Source: Symploca sp. SIO3C6
GTDB taxonomy: Bacteria > Cyanobacteriota > Cyanobacteriia > Cyanobacteriales > Coleofasciculaceae
DNA length: 64,000 bases
Assembly (NCBI GenBank): GCA_010692425.1
Contig: JAAHHJ010000034.1
Coordinates: 1-64,000 of the forward strand
Direction of reading: 5' to 3'
Made by a program: the position numbers and the translations under genes. Positions 1 through 8,652 of this stretch are shown in pieces; the stretch's first letter is position 1; the number at the start of each line of letters is the position of its first letter. The notes below the pieces were generated by a model. The model worked only from the letters and a program-made list of their open reading frames with translations, ran no database searches and was not told the DNA's origin.

Positions 1-172
1 ATGACTCAACTTTACAAGCTCTTGGGATTCTGAGGAGGTTAGATGGATTTGTAAACGGGCTGGCATTAGGCGATCGCACCTTTTTAACTATTTTTCTATT
101 TTACGCTTAATTAGACCCACCTACTTACTTATTATGTATGCTCTAGCTTGACACTCTCCAATATACTCACAT
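1..172. other. Intergenic edge of window
   Basis: No gene is recognisable. A GCGATCGC octamer (HIP1-like, frequent in cyanobacteria) lies at 70-77. The stretch lies 3' of the minus-strand gene that ends at 173. Confidence 0.5.
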
Positions 173-1531
173 CTATTTAAGAGAAAATTCCTTGAATTTA
201 GAAGCTGCTTCTTCAGGACTATTCTCATTAGGAAATACTAAAATACCCTTAATTTTATCGTTGGCAACTATTTCTGGTAAACGATGTAATTGTTGATCAG
301 AAATAGCAATTCCATCATATTGCTGTGCATAATCTACTTCTGCTGAAAAATTTTTATCATTATAAGCTTGAATAAAAACTCGATCTATATTCCATTTTGA
401 CCAGTCGGCAGCAAAATATCTTTTAGCCCAATAGGGATTATGATGACAAAGATCAAAACTAACTTTTGGATTAGCTTGTTTCATCGCACTGATCATTTCT
501 TGTGAAAAAATAGTTAGCTTATTAGTGCGATCTACTTTACCTGGCAACTCGGCATGATAACCTAGATAATCATCCCATTGAACTGCATCAATTTTGGGAT
601 ACTTCTGGACAAACTCTACTAAGATATCTCTAAAAAAATTAGCAACTTCAGGAATTTCTACATCAAGAATATAATGCTCTATTCCTGGATAGGTACGATC
701 AACTCCAGGCACAACCCATTTGCGTTCAATGGCTAAATCAAAAATAGGGCTATTTTCATCTATTTTGATACCTTTTTCAAAGTAAGCATGAACTTCCATG
801 TTATGTTTGTGTGCCTCATCAATTAACCAATCTAACCAGCGCTCAAGAAACAAATTTGGACAACTTTTATTGCCGAAAGTTTGTTGCATAACTTCACTGT
901 TGTACATGGTGCAAGCGTTGCCCCAAACACCATGGATAATCGTATTAATTCCTTGAGAATGGTAATAACGAACTTGTTCTCTAATCTTTTTTTCACTGGT
1001 ATTATTAGTAATTTGATAACGACTGACATAAATTCCTCTGATTATTTTTTCCTCCCGAGGAGCTTGAGGAGTTACTGTTGTTGTTGAATCTGGCTGTTTA
1101 TTGGATTCAGCCATTGGCGACTTTGATAAAGATGGTTTAGGGGTTACAGAAGGAGTTGTTGTTGTTGAGTTTTGCTGCTCATTAGGTTCAACAACTGGCG
1201 ACTTTGGTAAGGAGGGTGTGGAGGTTGTGGTAGGCTTGGCTGTTAGTGAAGTGGACTGGTTATTAGGTTCAACAACTGGTGACTTTGGTAAAGAGGGCGT
1301 GGGTTTTATGGTAGGCTCAGTTGGAGCAGAAGATTCTGGTTTAGTTGAAGTAGAATTTAAACCAGGAATAGCTATTGGTAGATTTTGAGGTAATAGTTTA
1401 CTAATAGCTATTCCTCCTTGATGGTTAAACCACCAATAACCACCTCCTAAAACCAGTAAGATTACAGAAATGGGAATATTTGAGCATCCACATCCCTTGG
1501 GTTCTTTATTTTGATGATTTTTGTTAGACAT
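173..1531 (-). CDS. Family-10-type glycoside hydrolase-like protein, membrane anchored
   Basis: Protein of about 452 residues. A short polar N-terminus is followed by one hydrophobic segment (about residues 20-40), then a Ser/Thr/Pro-rich linker (about 60-155) with three copies of a unit containing KPSLSKSP or TPSLPKSPVVEPN. The C-terminal part begins at RGIYVSRYQ and reads like the glycosyl-hydrolase-like TIM-barrel families, with HGVWGNACTMYNS, EVHAYFEKG and AVQWDDYLGYH. The D-D pair in QWDDY is a plausible catalytic acid region. It probably acts outside the cytoplasmic membrane on a polysaccharide; the substrate cannot be told. An in-frame TTG exists 12 bases upstream, but the ATG before SNKNHQ is preferred. 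No clear ribosome binding site is visible. Confidence 0.7.
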   Translation of the reverse strand: MSNKNHQNKEPKGCGCSNIPISVILLVLGGGYWWFNHQGGIAISKLLPQNLPIAIPGLNSTSTKPESSAPTEPTIKPTPSLPKSPVVEPNNQSTSLTAKPTTTSTPSLPKSPVVEPNEQQNSTTTTPSVTPKPSLSKSPMAESNKQPDSTTTVTPQAPREEKIIRGIYVSRYQITNNTSEKKIREQVRYYHSQGINTIIHGVWGNACTMYNSEVMQQTFGNKSCPNLFLERWLDWLIDEAHKHNMEVHAYFEKGIKIDENSPIFDLAIERKWVVPGVDRTYPGIEHYILDVEIPEVANFFRDILVEFVQKYPKIDAVQWDDYLGYHAELPGKVDRTNKLTIFSQEMISAMKQANPKVSFDLCHHNPYWAKRYFAADWSKWNIDRVFIQAYNDKNFSAEVDYAQQYDGIAISDQQLHRLPEIVANDKIKGILVFPNENSPEEAASKFKEFSLK

Positions 1532-2009
1532 CGTATGAAGCAAAAAGTCCAGGTATAGCTGGCTTTGCAGTCGTTTAGACTAACAGTCTGGCATAGTAAG
1601 TCCGGAAGAACCAGTTTTACATGCATTCGAAATGTGATAGAAGGGCGATAAATGACACAGAGTGATTGCAATCATCCCCAAAACGTGATTGGTGTGGCAG
1701 CGCCAGCACTAAAAACGATTGCTTAAATAGCGATTGCAGCACAATCCTTAAGTGCGAAAATGCAGGTCAACAGCTCATATGCAATCTTTAATTTTATTAA
1801 CATAGCTACTGAAATCATTCAAAATCGATAGCGCGCCTAGAAGCTCATGTCAGTTCAGCAACTAAGTTTTTGATTTTCAAAGGTTAATATGTAGCAATTT
1901 ACTGTATAATAGACATTTAGAAAACTACAGCCTCTATTTGGATAAATTCTGTAAGCAATTCCTTTTTTGAACACACAGAATAAATAACTTGTCATTTAAG
2001 GAGTCGAAT
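1532..2009. other. Gene-free stretch
   Basis: About 480 bases between divergently oriented genes. Apart from a possible promoter near 1905 and the ribosome binding site before 2010, I see no conserved reading frame, tRNA or repeat here. Confidence 0.5.
1882..1910 (+). promoter_or_regulatory. Possible promoter of the Nudix-like gene
   Basis: A perfect TATAAT lies at 1905-1910. The hexamer about 17 bases upstream (around 1882) matches the -35 consensus poorly. It would give a leader of about 95 bases before the ATG at 2010. Assigned from sequence only. Confidence 0.35.
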
Positions 2010-2537
2010 ATGACTATCAAACCATATGTAATTTTGTGTACCTCTGCACAGATGATTGTCCCTGTTAAGGCAGACCAAAATCCATATAATCCAGCTGCAC
2101 AGTGGCTTGCAGCTGGTTCGCCTCAGTTTTTTGGAGGTTCTCCTCAAGGCACTACACCCTTGGATACAATGATACAGGAAGTCCATGAAGAGAGCAGAAC
2201 TACTTTAGAGTTGCTTGATACCTCTGAAGAATCTTTTTTTTCTCCAAGTTTAGACGCCCAAACGAAACTCTACTTTTTTTATTCTCTTTCTCCACGTTGG
2301 AGAGAGACTGGTAAGCCTTGGAATCCAAATCCTCAGCAACCTCAGCAAAGAGAAATGAAAGCTTTAGTTACTGTAAACAAATCAGATTTCCAAGGATTGA
2401 ATTCTCAACAAGAAATTATTAACAAGCTTATTGCAGTAACTCAAACTACAGGTGCTAGTGGGATCAATGATTTTAGAAATTCCTATACTGCGACAGCCTT
2501 TTTCAAATTCATTAAAGAAATATGGCCTACAACTTAA
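2010..2537 (+). CDS. Nudix hydrolase-like protein
   Basis: Protein of 175 residues. A divergent Nudix box is visible: GTTPLDTMIQEVHEES fits the G-x5-E-x7-REUXEEXGU plan in its EVHEES core but lacks the first Glu and the Arg. Catalytic competence is therefore uncertain. Nudix enzymes hydrolyse nucleoside diphosphate derivatives; no substrate can be inferred. The ATG at 2010 follows TTAAGGAG at a good distance, which decides the start over an in-frame TTG at 1989. The gene stands alone, convergent with the membrane protein ending at 2603. Confidence 0.6.
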   Translation: MTIKPYVILCTSAQMIVPVKADQNPYNPAAQWLAAGSPQFFGGSPQGTTPLDTMIQEVHEESRTTLELLDTSEESFFSPSLDAQTKLYFFYSLSPRWRETGKPWNPNPQQPQQREMKALVTVNKSDFQGLNSQQEIINKLIAVTQTTGASGINDFRNSYTATAFFKFIKEIWPTT

Positions 2538-2602
2538 TTGACACACCAAGAATAGGTTCTGTTTTTGCTTAGAAGTTTGCCCCCTTGAAGGGGGCGAGAG
2601 CG

Positions 2603-3484
2603 TCATTTCTTATTCAATCTGGGCAAAAACTCTTTAGAATCTGGTAAATACTCCCAGGCAATACCATCCGGATCTTTACTTTGACTCCATTGTGAAAAAT
2701 CAGGGTCAGTTTTCCTTTTACCAACCGTACTCGAATGAACTTCTAAACGCTTGGCTAATTCCGCTTGAATAATCGGAGCATGAGCAATCTTATCTTCTTT
2801 TCCTTCTCTTTCTAGTGGATTACCTAACGAATCCTCTTTTGAGTGTGGCGATAAACTATTATCTTGCTTATCTTGCAATTTTAGATTTTGAACTGCTGGT
2901 ATTTTAATTTCTTTAGTATCGGTAAGTTTCTGTGGCAGACTAGGCTCTTGTGCTGCCAAATTTTCAGAATGTTTTAAGATTTCCTGAGTAGATGGTTGGC
3001 TATGGGATGGAATCGGTTCCTTTTCTTCAAGTACTTCAATCCGCTTTGGTGACTTGCTGATAAAAGATACACTCTCTAGTTCCACAGTTGGCTCACTGTT
3101 GTCAAAAATGCTACCTAGAGCGCTAGCCGTCAGAAAGTAATAGACAGGGCCCTTATCTTCGTAAACTCGACGCTGGGCACCAAACTCTTCAGCCCTCTTT
3201 TCTAGATAACGCTTTGCCGCCGCTCCAGATAAATTAGCTTTCACAGACAAATCCAGTGGTGTCAAGCAACCCTGGTTTTCTTTGATTAACTGATTGAAAA
3301 AGGGGTTAACTTTCTGGCTCCACTGCTTCCATTGATATTGTTGCCAAACAATCCAGCTAATACTGATAAGCAACAGCGCCAGTAGGAAAGGCCAAGCCTT
3401 TACTAGCACAACAATCAAAAACGCGATTGGGAGTATGAGTATGAGAATGCGATTGGCACTGCTATCGATTACTTTTCCGGTCAT
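2603..3484 (-). CDS. Conserved-looking membrane protein, function unknown
   Basis: Protein of 293 residues. Two adjacent hydrophobic helices occupy about residues 13-48. Next comes a winged-helix-like stretch (about 70-120, with LTPLDLSVKANLSGAAAKRYLEKRA), then a polar, probably disordered middle. The C-terminal segment (about 235-293, QAELAKRLEVHSSTVGKRK) also looks like a helix-turn-helix. The two HTH-like parts on a membrane anchor suggest a DNA-binding or scaffolding role, but I do not recognise the family. The ATG at 3484 has a GGG-rich Shine-Dalgarno. Confidence 0.6.
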   Translation of the reverse strand: MTGKVIDSSANRILILILPIAFLIVVLVKAWPFLLALLLISISWIVWQQYQWKQWSQKVNPFFNQLIKENQGCLTPLDLSVKANLSGAAAKRYLEKRAEEFGAQRRVYEDKGPVYYFLTASALGSIFDNSEPTVELESVSFISKSPKRIEVLEEKEPIPSHSQPSTQEILKHSENLAAQEPSLPQKLTDTKEIKIPAVQNLKLQDKQDNSLSPHSKEDSLGNPLEREGKEDKIAHAPIIQAELAKRLEVHSSTVGKRKTDPDFSQWSQSKDPDGIAWEYLPDSKEFLPRLNKK

Positions 3485-3937
3485 ATCCCTACTGGCGAAT
3501 TTACTTGAGTTTCAACTACTATCATCATCTCACCAAGCTTAGCCATGGTAGTGAAAATTAGTGGTAGATGAGATTTATCAGAGATAAAAGAGCCAACGGC
3601 TACACCTGCAAAAGGGTTAGTTTTGCTTTTAAGCCAAAGTTCGCAAGAATATGCCGATTAACTACAACCATTCAAATGCTGTTAGTAGCAGTTTTTAGTA
3701 GCAGTTTTTAATTTGGCTAGTCTTTCTCCCCTAGAAAACGCCTCCGAAAATGTTTCCCCCGTGGTGCGCAATCTGCCGCGCCTCAGGCACGTCTGCTCCG
3801 CTCAACAAGTTACGTATCTTATGTTAGAGAGGCAAGCAACATCTCGACTACATTCTACCGTACCAACTACACAATAAAGTCCCCTCTGACTAAGAAGCTT
3901 TAGCTTAGCGTGTCAAAGGCTAGACTAGGCTAGCTCC
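3485..3937. other. Gene-free stretch with a short tandem duplication
   Basis: No gene is seen. A short unit, GTAGCAGTTTTTA, is repeated in tandem around 3680-3710. A GC-rich patch lies at about 3760-3810. The gatD terminator hairpin follows at 3938. Confidence 0.4.
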
Positions 3938-3969
3938 TTTGCAGGAGATATTATTTTAACTCCTGCAAA
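3938..3969 (-). terminator. Hairpin downstream of gatD
   Basis: TTTGCAGGAG (3938-3947) pairs perfectly with CTCCTGCAAA (3960-3969) across a 12-base A/T loop. It lies 15 bases past the gatD stop. No long U-run follows, so it is a terminator-like or 3'-stabilising hairpin. Confidence 0.6.
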
Positions 3970-3983
3970 TTCTTTAAATCCTT

Positions 3984-4781
3984 TCAAACCAGTTGCAGAG
4001 CAAGGCGTTTAAACATAGATTTCCTTGCTTTGGTTGCCAAAGTATCATCTAGGGGCGATAAAGATACCTTAGTCTGATACTTTTGAGTTAAAGCCTTTTG
4101 GATCAGCCAATCAGCAAGAAAAGGATTTTTGGGCAGTAGTGGACCGTGGGAATAAGTAGCGATCGCATTGAGATAGAATGCTCCTTCTGTGCTATCAGAG
4201 CCGTTATTACCGTAGCCTTTGATAACGCGCCCGAGGGGTTGTACATTACCTAGATAAGTACGCCCGCCATGATTCTCAAAACCAATTACGGTGGGAACTT
4301 TTCCCAACATAGCTTGTAATTCTTGAGCTAAGGGTGATGCTGTCAATTCAAAGACAATATTGCCAATGCAGCGACGGGCATTGTCACCAGGATGCTTGCT
4401 GACTAAGTCAAATAAACCCAATCCCTCAATCCGTTGTCCTAAGGCTGGTTCATAATAGTGACCAAGTAGTTGAGGTGCGCCACAGGTAAAAACTCCTGGT
4501 GTACCATTCTCAATTTTTTCAGTGAGAATCTCTGCTTTCATGCCCTGCAAGTCACGCATGACAATTTCCTGCTGTCTGTCTTGAGCACCTCCACCCATAA
4601 AAATATCGACTTGCTGCAATTGAGTAGCGGGGGCTTGTTTGTCAAGGGGTATAATTTGCACACTAATGCCTCGCCACTGGGCACGCTGCTGTAGACAAAT
4701 GACATTACCTCGATCACCATAGGTACTCATTAGGGTAGGGTAAAGCCAGCCTATCTTTAGTTCTAGTTGTTGAGGATTCAT
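3984..4781 (-). CDS. gatD: GatD-type glutamine amidotransferase (lipid II isoglutaminyl synthase subunit)
   Basis: Protein of 265 residues with the type-1 glutaminase fold of the CobB/CobQ-like group. It shows YPTLMSTYGDRGNVICL at the N-terminus, the nucleophile region VFTCGAPQLLG (Cys near residue 98) and the ATYSHGPLLPKNP motif carrying the catalytic His. In the family, GatD supplies ammonia to MurT to amidate Glu of lipid II stem peptides. MurT normally sits next to gatD, but none is present on either side here. The ATG begins only 20 bases from the remains of a Uma2 gene, so the upstream region has been rearranged. Confidence 0.85.
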   Translation of the reverse strand: MNPQQLELKIGWLYPTLMSTYGDRGNVICLQQRAQWRGISVQIIPLDKQAPATQLQQVDIFMGGGAQDRQQEIVMRDLQGMKAEILTEKIENGTPGVFTCGAPQLLGHYYEPALGQRIEGLGLFDLVSKHPGDNARRCIGNIVFELTASPLAQELQAMLGKVPTVIGFENHGGRTYLGNVQPLGRVIKGYGNNGSDSTEGAFYLNAIATYSHGPLLPKNPFLADWLIQKALTQKYQTKVSLSPLDDTLATKARKSMFKRLALQLV

Positions 4782-4800
4782 AAATTGGGGAGTCTCTGAA

Positions 4801-5030
4801 TCAGGAATCAGTTGGTGATAGGAACTCTAAGACAAAATCAAGGGCAATGGGTGGAAATTATTTCTGTTGTTCGAGGGTAAGAGTATCCCATCTTTGTTGT
4901 TTAATCCAGGAGACGTCAGGGGAGCGGTTAGCACCATTGGGGAATTTACAACAGGTAGAAGAGTCAAAGCAAACACCGAGTTTTGTCTGTCGATTCCAAA
5001 TTACCAATTCAGCTCTCAAGATTTCAATTG
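4801..5030 (-). pseudogene. Decayed Uma2-family endonuclease gene
   Basis: Read on the minus strand from about 5030, the frame gives ELVIWNRQTKLGVCFDSSTC, then FPNGANRSPDVSWIKQQRW and TLEQQK. A TAA follows, and then, still in frame, FPPIALDFVLEFLSPTDS before a TGA at 4801-4803. These match the core of Uma2 proteins (PD-(D/E)XK fold) in order. The N-terminus and the C-terminal third are missing. It overlaps the last few codons of the NACHT gene and ends 20 bases before gatD. Confidence 0.75.
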
Positions 5031-7183
5031 CATGGAACCAGCAACATCCTCTCCTCAATCTCTTCCCAGGTTTTGGGTGATACATGCAGCGCCGTTTCTT
5101 TGCACTGGAGTATTAGCAAATTAGCATAAAAATAATTGTTGATTGCCTCAGTTTCTGCTTGAGATAAATTGATCAGTTCTGGTCTAAGTTTGAATGCATG
5201 AAGCCAGATTTGTAGAATGCGCTTAGCAAATTTTCTACGTATTTTCCCTACTTGTTGATAGTTTGGAAATATAGCTTTTAATTCTTTGAGTCTGGCAATC
5301 AACATAGCAAAGTTTACTTTTTTAAAAATTTTTAACTCTTCCAATTCGCGGGCGTTGGTGATGGCGTTGGTGATGGCGTTGGTGATTGTGCCGGTGTTGG
5401 GGTACTTAATGGCGTTAATGATCCCGTAGGTGCTGGCTTGGGCTATGGAGACAGCGTAGGGAAAGGTGTAGAACTTAGCTATAGTTTTGGTAATGTAGTA
5501 AGAATTTTTGATGTTGATATCGTAGTGGTTGGCGTAGGATCTGGATTTGATCATAGCGATGGCGTAGGCGTAGGCGTAGGCGATGGTATTGGCAATGGCA
5601 CGTTTAGCTGCAGGCTTCAAATCACTTTCTGAGCCAGCCGTTGCCTCTTGTGCCCAACAAAATAAAGCTTGCAACTTAGAGGTGTTGATGCACTGTTGTG
5701 CTTCCTTTTCCATTAACAACAACAACTCATCTACACCACTGCGCATTAACCCTGCCACCAACAAAAACACCTCTTTCCAGCGTTGATTTGTGAGATGTTC
5801 AGTTACTAACTGCTCAATTTGCCGATGGTTATCAATATACTGAGCGGTTAAATATTCCTGTAATGTGAGATGGGAAAATGAGAAGATATCCTCAGCTCTC
5901 TCTACTAGAATTCCCTGTTGCACAGCAATAGCGTGCAACACTGCCTTACCGTTTAAGTGCTGAGGCGCATTCAGATTCCCTGCTAAAAAGGTTTTGATGT
6001 GCTCAATAATCTCTCTTTGAACGAAAAATAGCCTATCTTTCTCAAAACCTTGATAGGCAATTTCCGATAGCAGTATTTCTTCTAACTCTGTATGTAATCC
6101 CTGATAAATTTGATCTCGCAAAATCCGCTTTTCCGAGGCCCATTCTTCCAGTAAGATTCGTAGCGCTTTACGATAGAGAAAACTACGATTATCTGGAAAG
6201 TTTTGTGACTTGTCATAAACCAGACATAAGAAAGTCAGTAATAAAGGAGTCTGGGCTAACTCCTTGACACCAGCATTTTCTGTTTTTTGCAGTAACTCCC
6301 AGCATTTTTGGGCAGTTCCTACCTTTTTATCTGTCTCTGATTGAAACCAATTACGGATAAACTGCTTAATCTGGGCATTATCAAAATCTGCGATCGCTAC
6401 ATCGGTAAACTGTCGAAAATTGCTCCGATAGGCAGCAGTACGACAGGAAGCAATAAAGCGATTTTGAGCATAGCGGTCAACAAAGTCATGAATTTGGATA
6501 ATCACCTGATACATATTCTTGGTTGGCACTTCATCCAACCCATCCAGCAAAATTAGTAACTTACCTTGTTCTAATGCCTTAATTGTAAATTTATCAGCCG
6601 AAGGAAAGCCACAAATAGCAAATTCTTCAGTAATATTTTCCTGAATTTTGACTTTACTGGAGGTAAATCTTTTTAACTCTATGAATACAGGAATACATTG
6701 ATGCTGATACTTACCCTTCTTGCCTTTAAGTGCTTCCAGTCCTATTTTGCGTAGAAAGGTTGACTTTCCAGCTCCAGGTCCACCGAGTAGCATCAGATAT
6801 TGTTTATTATTAGCCGCGTTAATACCTATTTGTTTGGTAATTTTCCTAGACTCATATCTGCGTTCTTCGCTTTGGCGGTAAATTTTTTCTAGCGCCTCAA
6901 TCGACTCAAATCGGATAATATCCTGTTCATGCAACAGTTGAACTGCCGTATAAACTGATTCCAAATTGACTGGCTCTCGCATCCCCAACACCTTGAGCTT
7001 ACCGTGACGTTGGGTGTATTTTTGTGCGTATCGCTTAGATGCACCAGAAATTAGCTTTATAGCCTCGTTTAAGTTTGTGCCAAGCATTCCCAGAGATTTC
7101 CCACCACTAGCCCAAAGCGTTTGGAAAATTGGCACAGCTATACCGCTGATTGCTTGCCCGATGAGAGCTTCAGTTCCTGTCAT
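5024..7183 (-). CDS. NACHT-family NTPase with low-complexity C-terminal region
   Basis: Protein of 719 residues. A helical N-terminal region (1-120) is followed by a NACHT NTPase: Walker A GGPGAGKST at 134-142, Walker B LLILLDGLDEV at 209-219, a sensor-like IASCRTAAYR, and FSFSHLTLQEYLTAQYI in the winged-helix region. Beyond residue 510 the chain becomes repetitive (AYAYAYAIA, then three AITN units), encoded by short DNA repeats at 5350-5590. Bacterial NACHT proteins include STAND-type antiphage proteins, so defence is plausible but not shown. A small HTH-like gene starts just upstream with 47 bases between them, suggesting an operon. The 3' end runs into a Uma2 remnant. Confidence 0.85.
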   Translation of the reverse strand: MTGTEALIGQAISGIAVPIFQTLWASGGKSLGMLGTNLNEAIKLISGASKRYAQKYTQRHGKLKVLGMREPVNLESVYTAVQLLHEQDIIRFESIEALEKIYRQSEERRYESRKITKQIGINAANNKQYLMLLGGPGAGKSTFLRKIGLEALKGKKGKYQHQCIPVFIELKRFTSSKVKIQENITEEFAICGFPSADKFTIKALEQGKLLILLDGLDEVPTKNMYQVIIQIHDFVDRYAQNRFIASCRTAAYRSNFRQFTDVAIADFDNAQIKQFIRNWFQSETDKKVGTAQKCWELLQKTENAGVKELAQTPLLLTFLCLVYDKSQNFPDNRSFLYRKALRILLEEWASEKRILRDQIYQGLHTELEEILLSEIAYQGFEKDRLFFVQREIIEHIKTFLAGNLNAPQHLNGKAVLHAIAVQQGILVERAEDIFSFSHLTLQEYLTAQYIDNHRQIEQLVTEHLTNQRWKEVFLLVAGLMRSGVDELLLLMEKEAQQCINTSKLQALFCWAQEATAGSESDLKPAAKRAIANTIAYAYAYAIAMIKSRSYANHYDINIKNSYYITKTIAKFYTFPYAVSIAQASTYGIINAIKYPNTGTITNAITNAITNARELEELKIFKKVNFAMLIARLKELKAIFPNYQQVGKIRRKFAKRILQIWLHAFKLRPELINLSQAETEAINNYFYANLLILQCKETALHVSPKTWEEIEERMLLVPCN

Positions 7184-7230
7184 GAGCGACCAGCTGAATT
7201 ATTGTTATGATTTTACAATACTATCTCAGC

Positions 7231-7584
7231 TTAGCTAAGTTGACGCTCCAACAAATATTTATATCTTTGCTGCCAAATAACTTCCAATCGGCTCAGAGAA
7301 TCTTCAGTATACCGTTGAGCTTCTCGCAGAATCATCGACCATACAGCATCAAGAACATCCAGATTCAGACAGAAACTAACCAAAGTACTGCAAGCAACAA
7401 TCCACTGTTCTAATTTACGATAACTTACAAAATAACCCCCCAATCCTTGGATATGAACCCAAAGGACATTGTGCCATTTTTCCCAGTCGAGAATACGCCG
7501 AGGGTCAATTTTCAGCAATTTAGCAATTTGCCGGAGAGTAATCACAAAAGTTTGGGGATTGATGCGGTGGCGTAACGGTTGCAT
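7231..7584 (-). CDS. Small HTH-like protein upstream of the NACHT gene
   Basis: Protein of 117 residues. The N-terminal half (TLRQIAKLLKIDPRRILDW, then a hydrophobic strand and YRKLEQWI) resembles a small helix-turn-helix or MerR-like recognition fold. The second half is helical and ends in WQQRYKYLLERQLS. It lies 47 bases upstream of the NACHT NTPase on the same strand and is probably cotranscribed. It might be a regulator or effector partner of that protein. I do not recognise a named family. Confidence 0.6.
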   Translation of the reverse strand: MQPLRHRINPQTFVITLRQIAKLLKIDPRRILDWEKWHNVLWVHIQGLGGYFVSYRKLEQWIVACSTLVSFCLNLDVLDAVWSMILREAQRYTEDSLSRLEVIWQQRYKYLLERQLS

Positions 7585-7662
7585 AGCTATTTCTTGATTT
7601 AAAATAAATTACTAATTAGCGATAAGCACAGACTGTATGATTCTGCTAACCGCCCATGTGCA

Positions 7663-7857
7663 TTAGTCAATTAGAATACGACGGCGTAGGATACTCATCA
7701 CTTCACCAGGATTATTGGTAGGTTGTGACTTAGTCCATTTGCTGAGTTGGGCATAGCCGAGACGATAGAAGGTGTGAATAGTGTTGTTAACGCCTTTGGG
7801 TGTGCTGATTACTAGGATTTTGACTGGGACTCGGTTGGGCTCTGATTGGGGTGTGGG
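7663..7857 (-). pseudogene. 5'-truncated small cyanobacterial gene
   Basis: The minus-strand frame reads SEPNRVPVKILVISTPKGV, then NNTIHTFYRLGYAQLSKW and GEVMSILRRRILID, ending at a TAA (7663-7665). It looks like a genuine conserved small protein, but no usable start codon precedes it: a TAG closes the frame at 7858-7860. The break coincides with the 5' end of the truncated Uma2 frame on the other strand at 7851. Two gene fragments have therefore been joined here. Confidence 0.55.
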
Positions 7858-8195
7858 CTACACCAGGATATTCAGAGTCATTAATAGATCAATTAGGCAA
7901 GACAGCTATTACTTTAGAAATGCTTCCACTTCTTTTAGTTGCTGAGGTAGTAAGTCCTTACAGAAACCACAACGATGAAAACTACCAACGCGACTACATT
8001 GAGAAGGGAAAACAGTATCAACAGCGAGGCATTTCTGAATACTGGATTATTGATCCTCAAGAGCAGAAAGTAACTGTCTTCTTACTAGTTGATGGTATTT
8101 ATCAAGCAACTGAGTTTAGGGGAAATCAGCAGATTGTGTCTGGGACTTTTCCTGAACTTAAAGTGACGGTGGCACGGGTTTTGTTGGCTAGTTGA
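7851..8195 (+). pseudogene. Uma2-family endonuclease, N-terminally truncated
   Basis: The frame encodes the C-terminal part of a Uma2 protein: KTAITLEMLPLLLVAEVVSP, then YIEKGKQYQQRGISEYWIIDP and FRGNQQIVSGTFPELKV. These correspond to the E-x-V, K and YWIVD landmarks of the PD-(D/E)XK fold. The normal N-terminal ~90 residues, including the first catalytic Asp, are missing. The only upstream start is a GTG with no ribosome binding site, so it is probably a fragment rather than a working gene. Confidence 0.7.
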
Positions 8196-8652
8196 AATCT
8201 GAGAGTTCATAGTTCATTGCTGATTGTTCATTGGAAAAATATTTCACAACTGCCGAATACCAGTCTAATGTTTGCGCAGCATGCGCCGAGCGCGTACCAT
8301 GAACCATGAACCAGCCCTAAAATATTCCACTAGAGAATAAAAGATTTGATGAAGCTTTGGAAAAAGTAGCTTACATCAAATCATAAATATGTCAATAATG
8401 GATAAAGTTCTTTTTCTACTACAGAAGCTTAGCCTACTATTATATCAAAAATTGCATAATTATTGTCAAATCTTGAACTTAAATCTTGCCTTAATATCAA
8501 CTGAGCAGTTAAAACCCATTCTAAATACCAAGAGTTCCTACCTACTGCCTCACGTATTCTCAAATTTCTATAAACTATAAACTTAAAGCCAATAAAATCA
8601 GAAACCTTAGGCAAAAGAGTATTAACACCAGTTGTCTGAAATTAATTGCACT
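8196..8652. other. Gene-free leader region of metH
   Basis: About 450 bases. Short ATGAACC and GTTCATT repeats occur at about 8205-8315. I looked for a cobalamin or SAM riboswitch core upstream of metH and recognised none. Confidence 0.4.

Noticed and set aside
5438-5632. Plus-strand Gly/Val-rich frame in the NACHT region
   Set aside because: It is the complement of the repeat-rich NACHT coding sequence. The Gly/Val pattern follows from the GGCGTA-type repeats and there is no ribosome binding site.
8196-8652. Possible cobalamin or SAM riboswitch before metH
   Set aside because: I looked for the conserved B12 box and for SAM core elements and saw none. Absence to my eye is not proof; a covariance search would decide.
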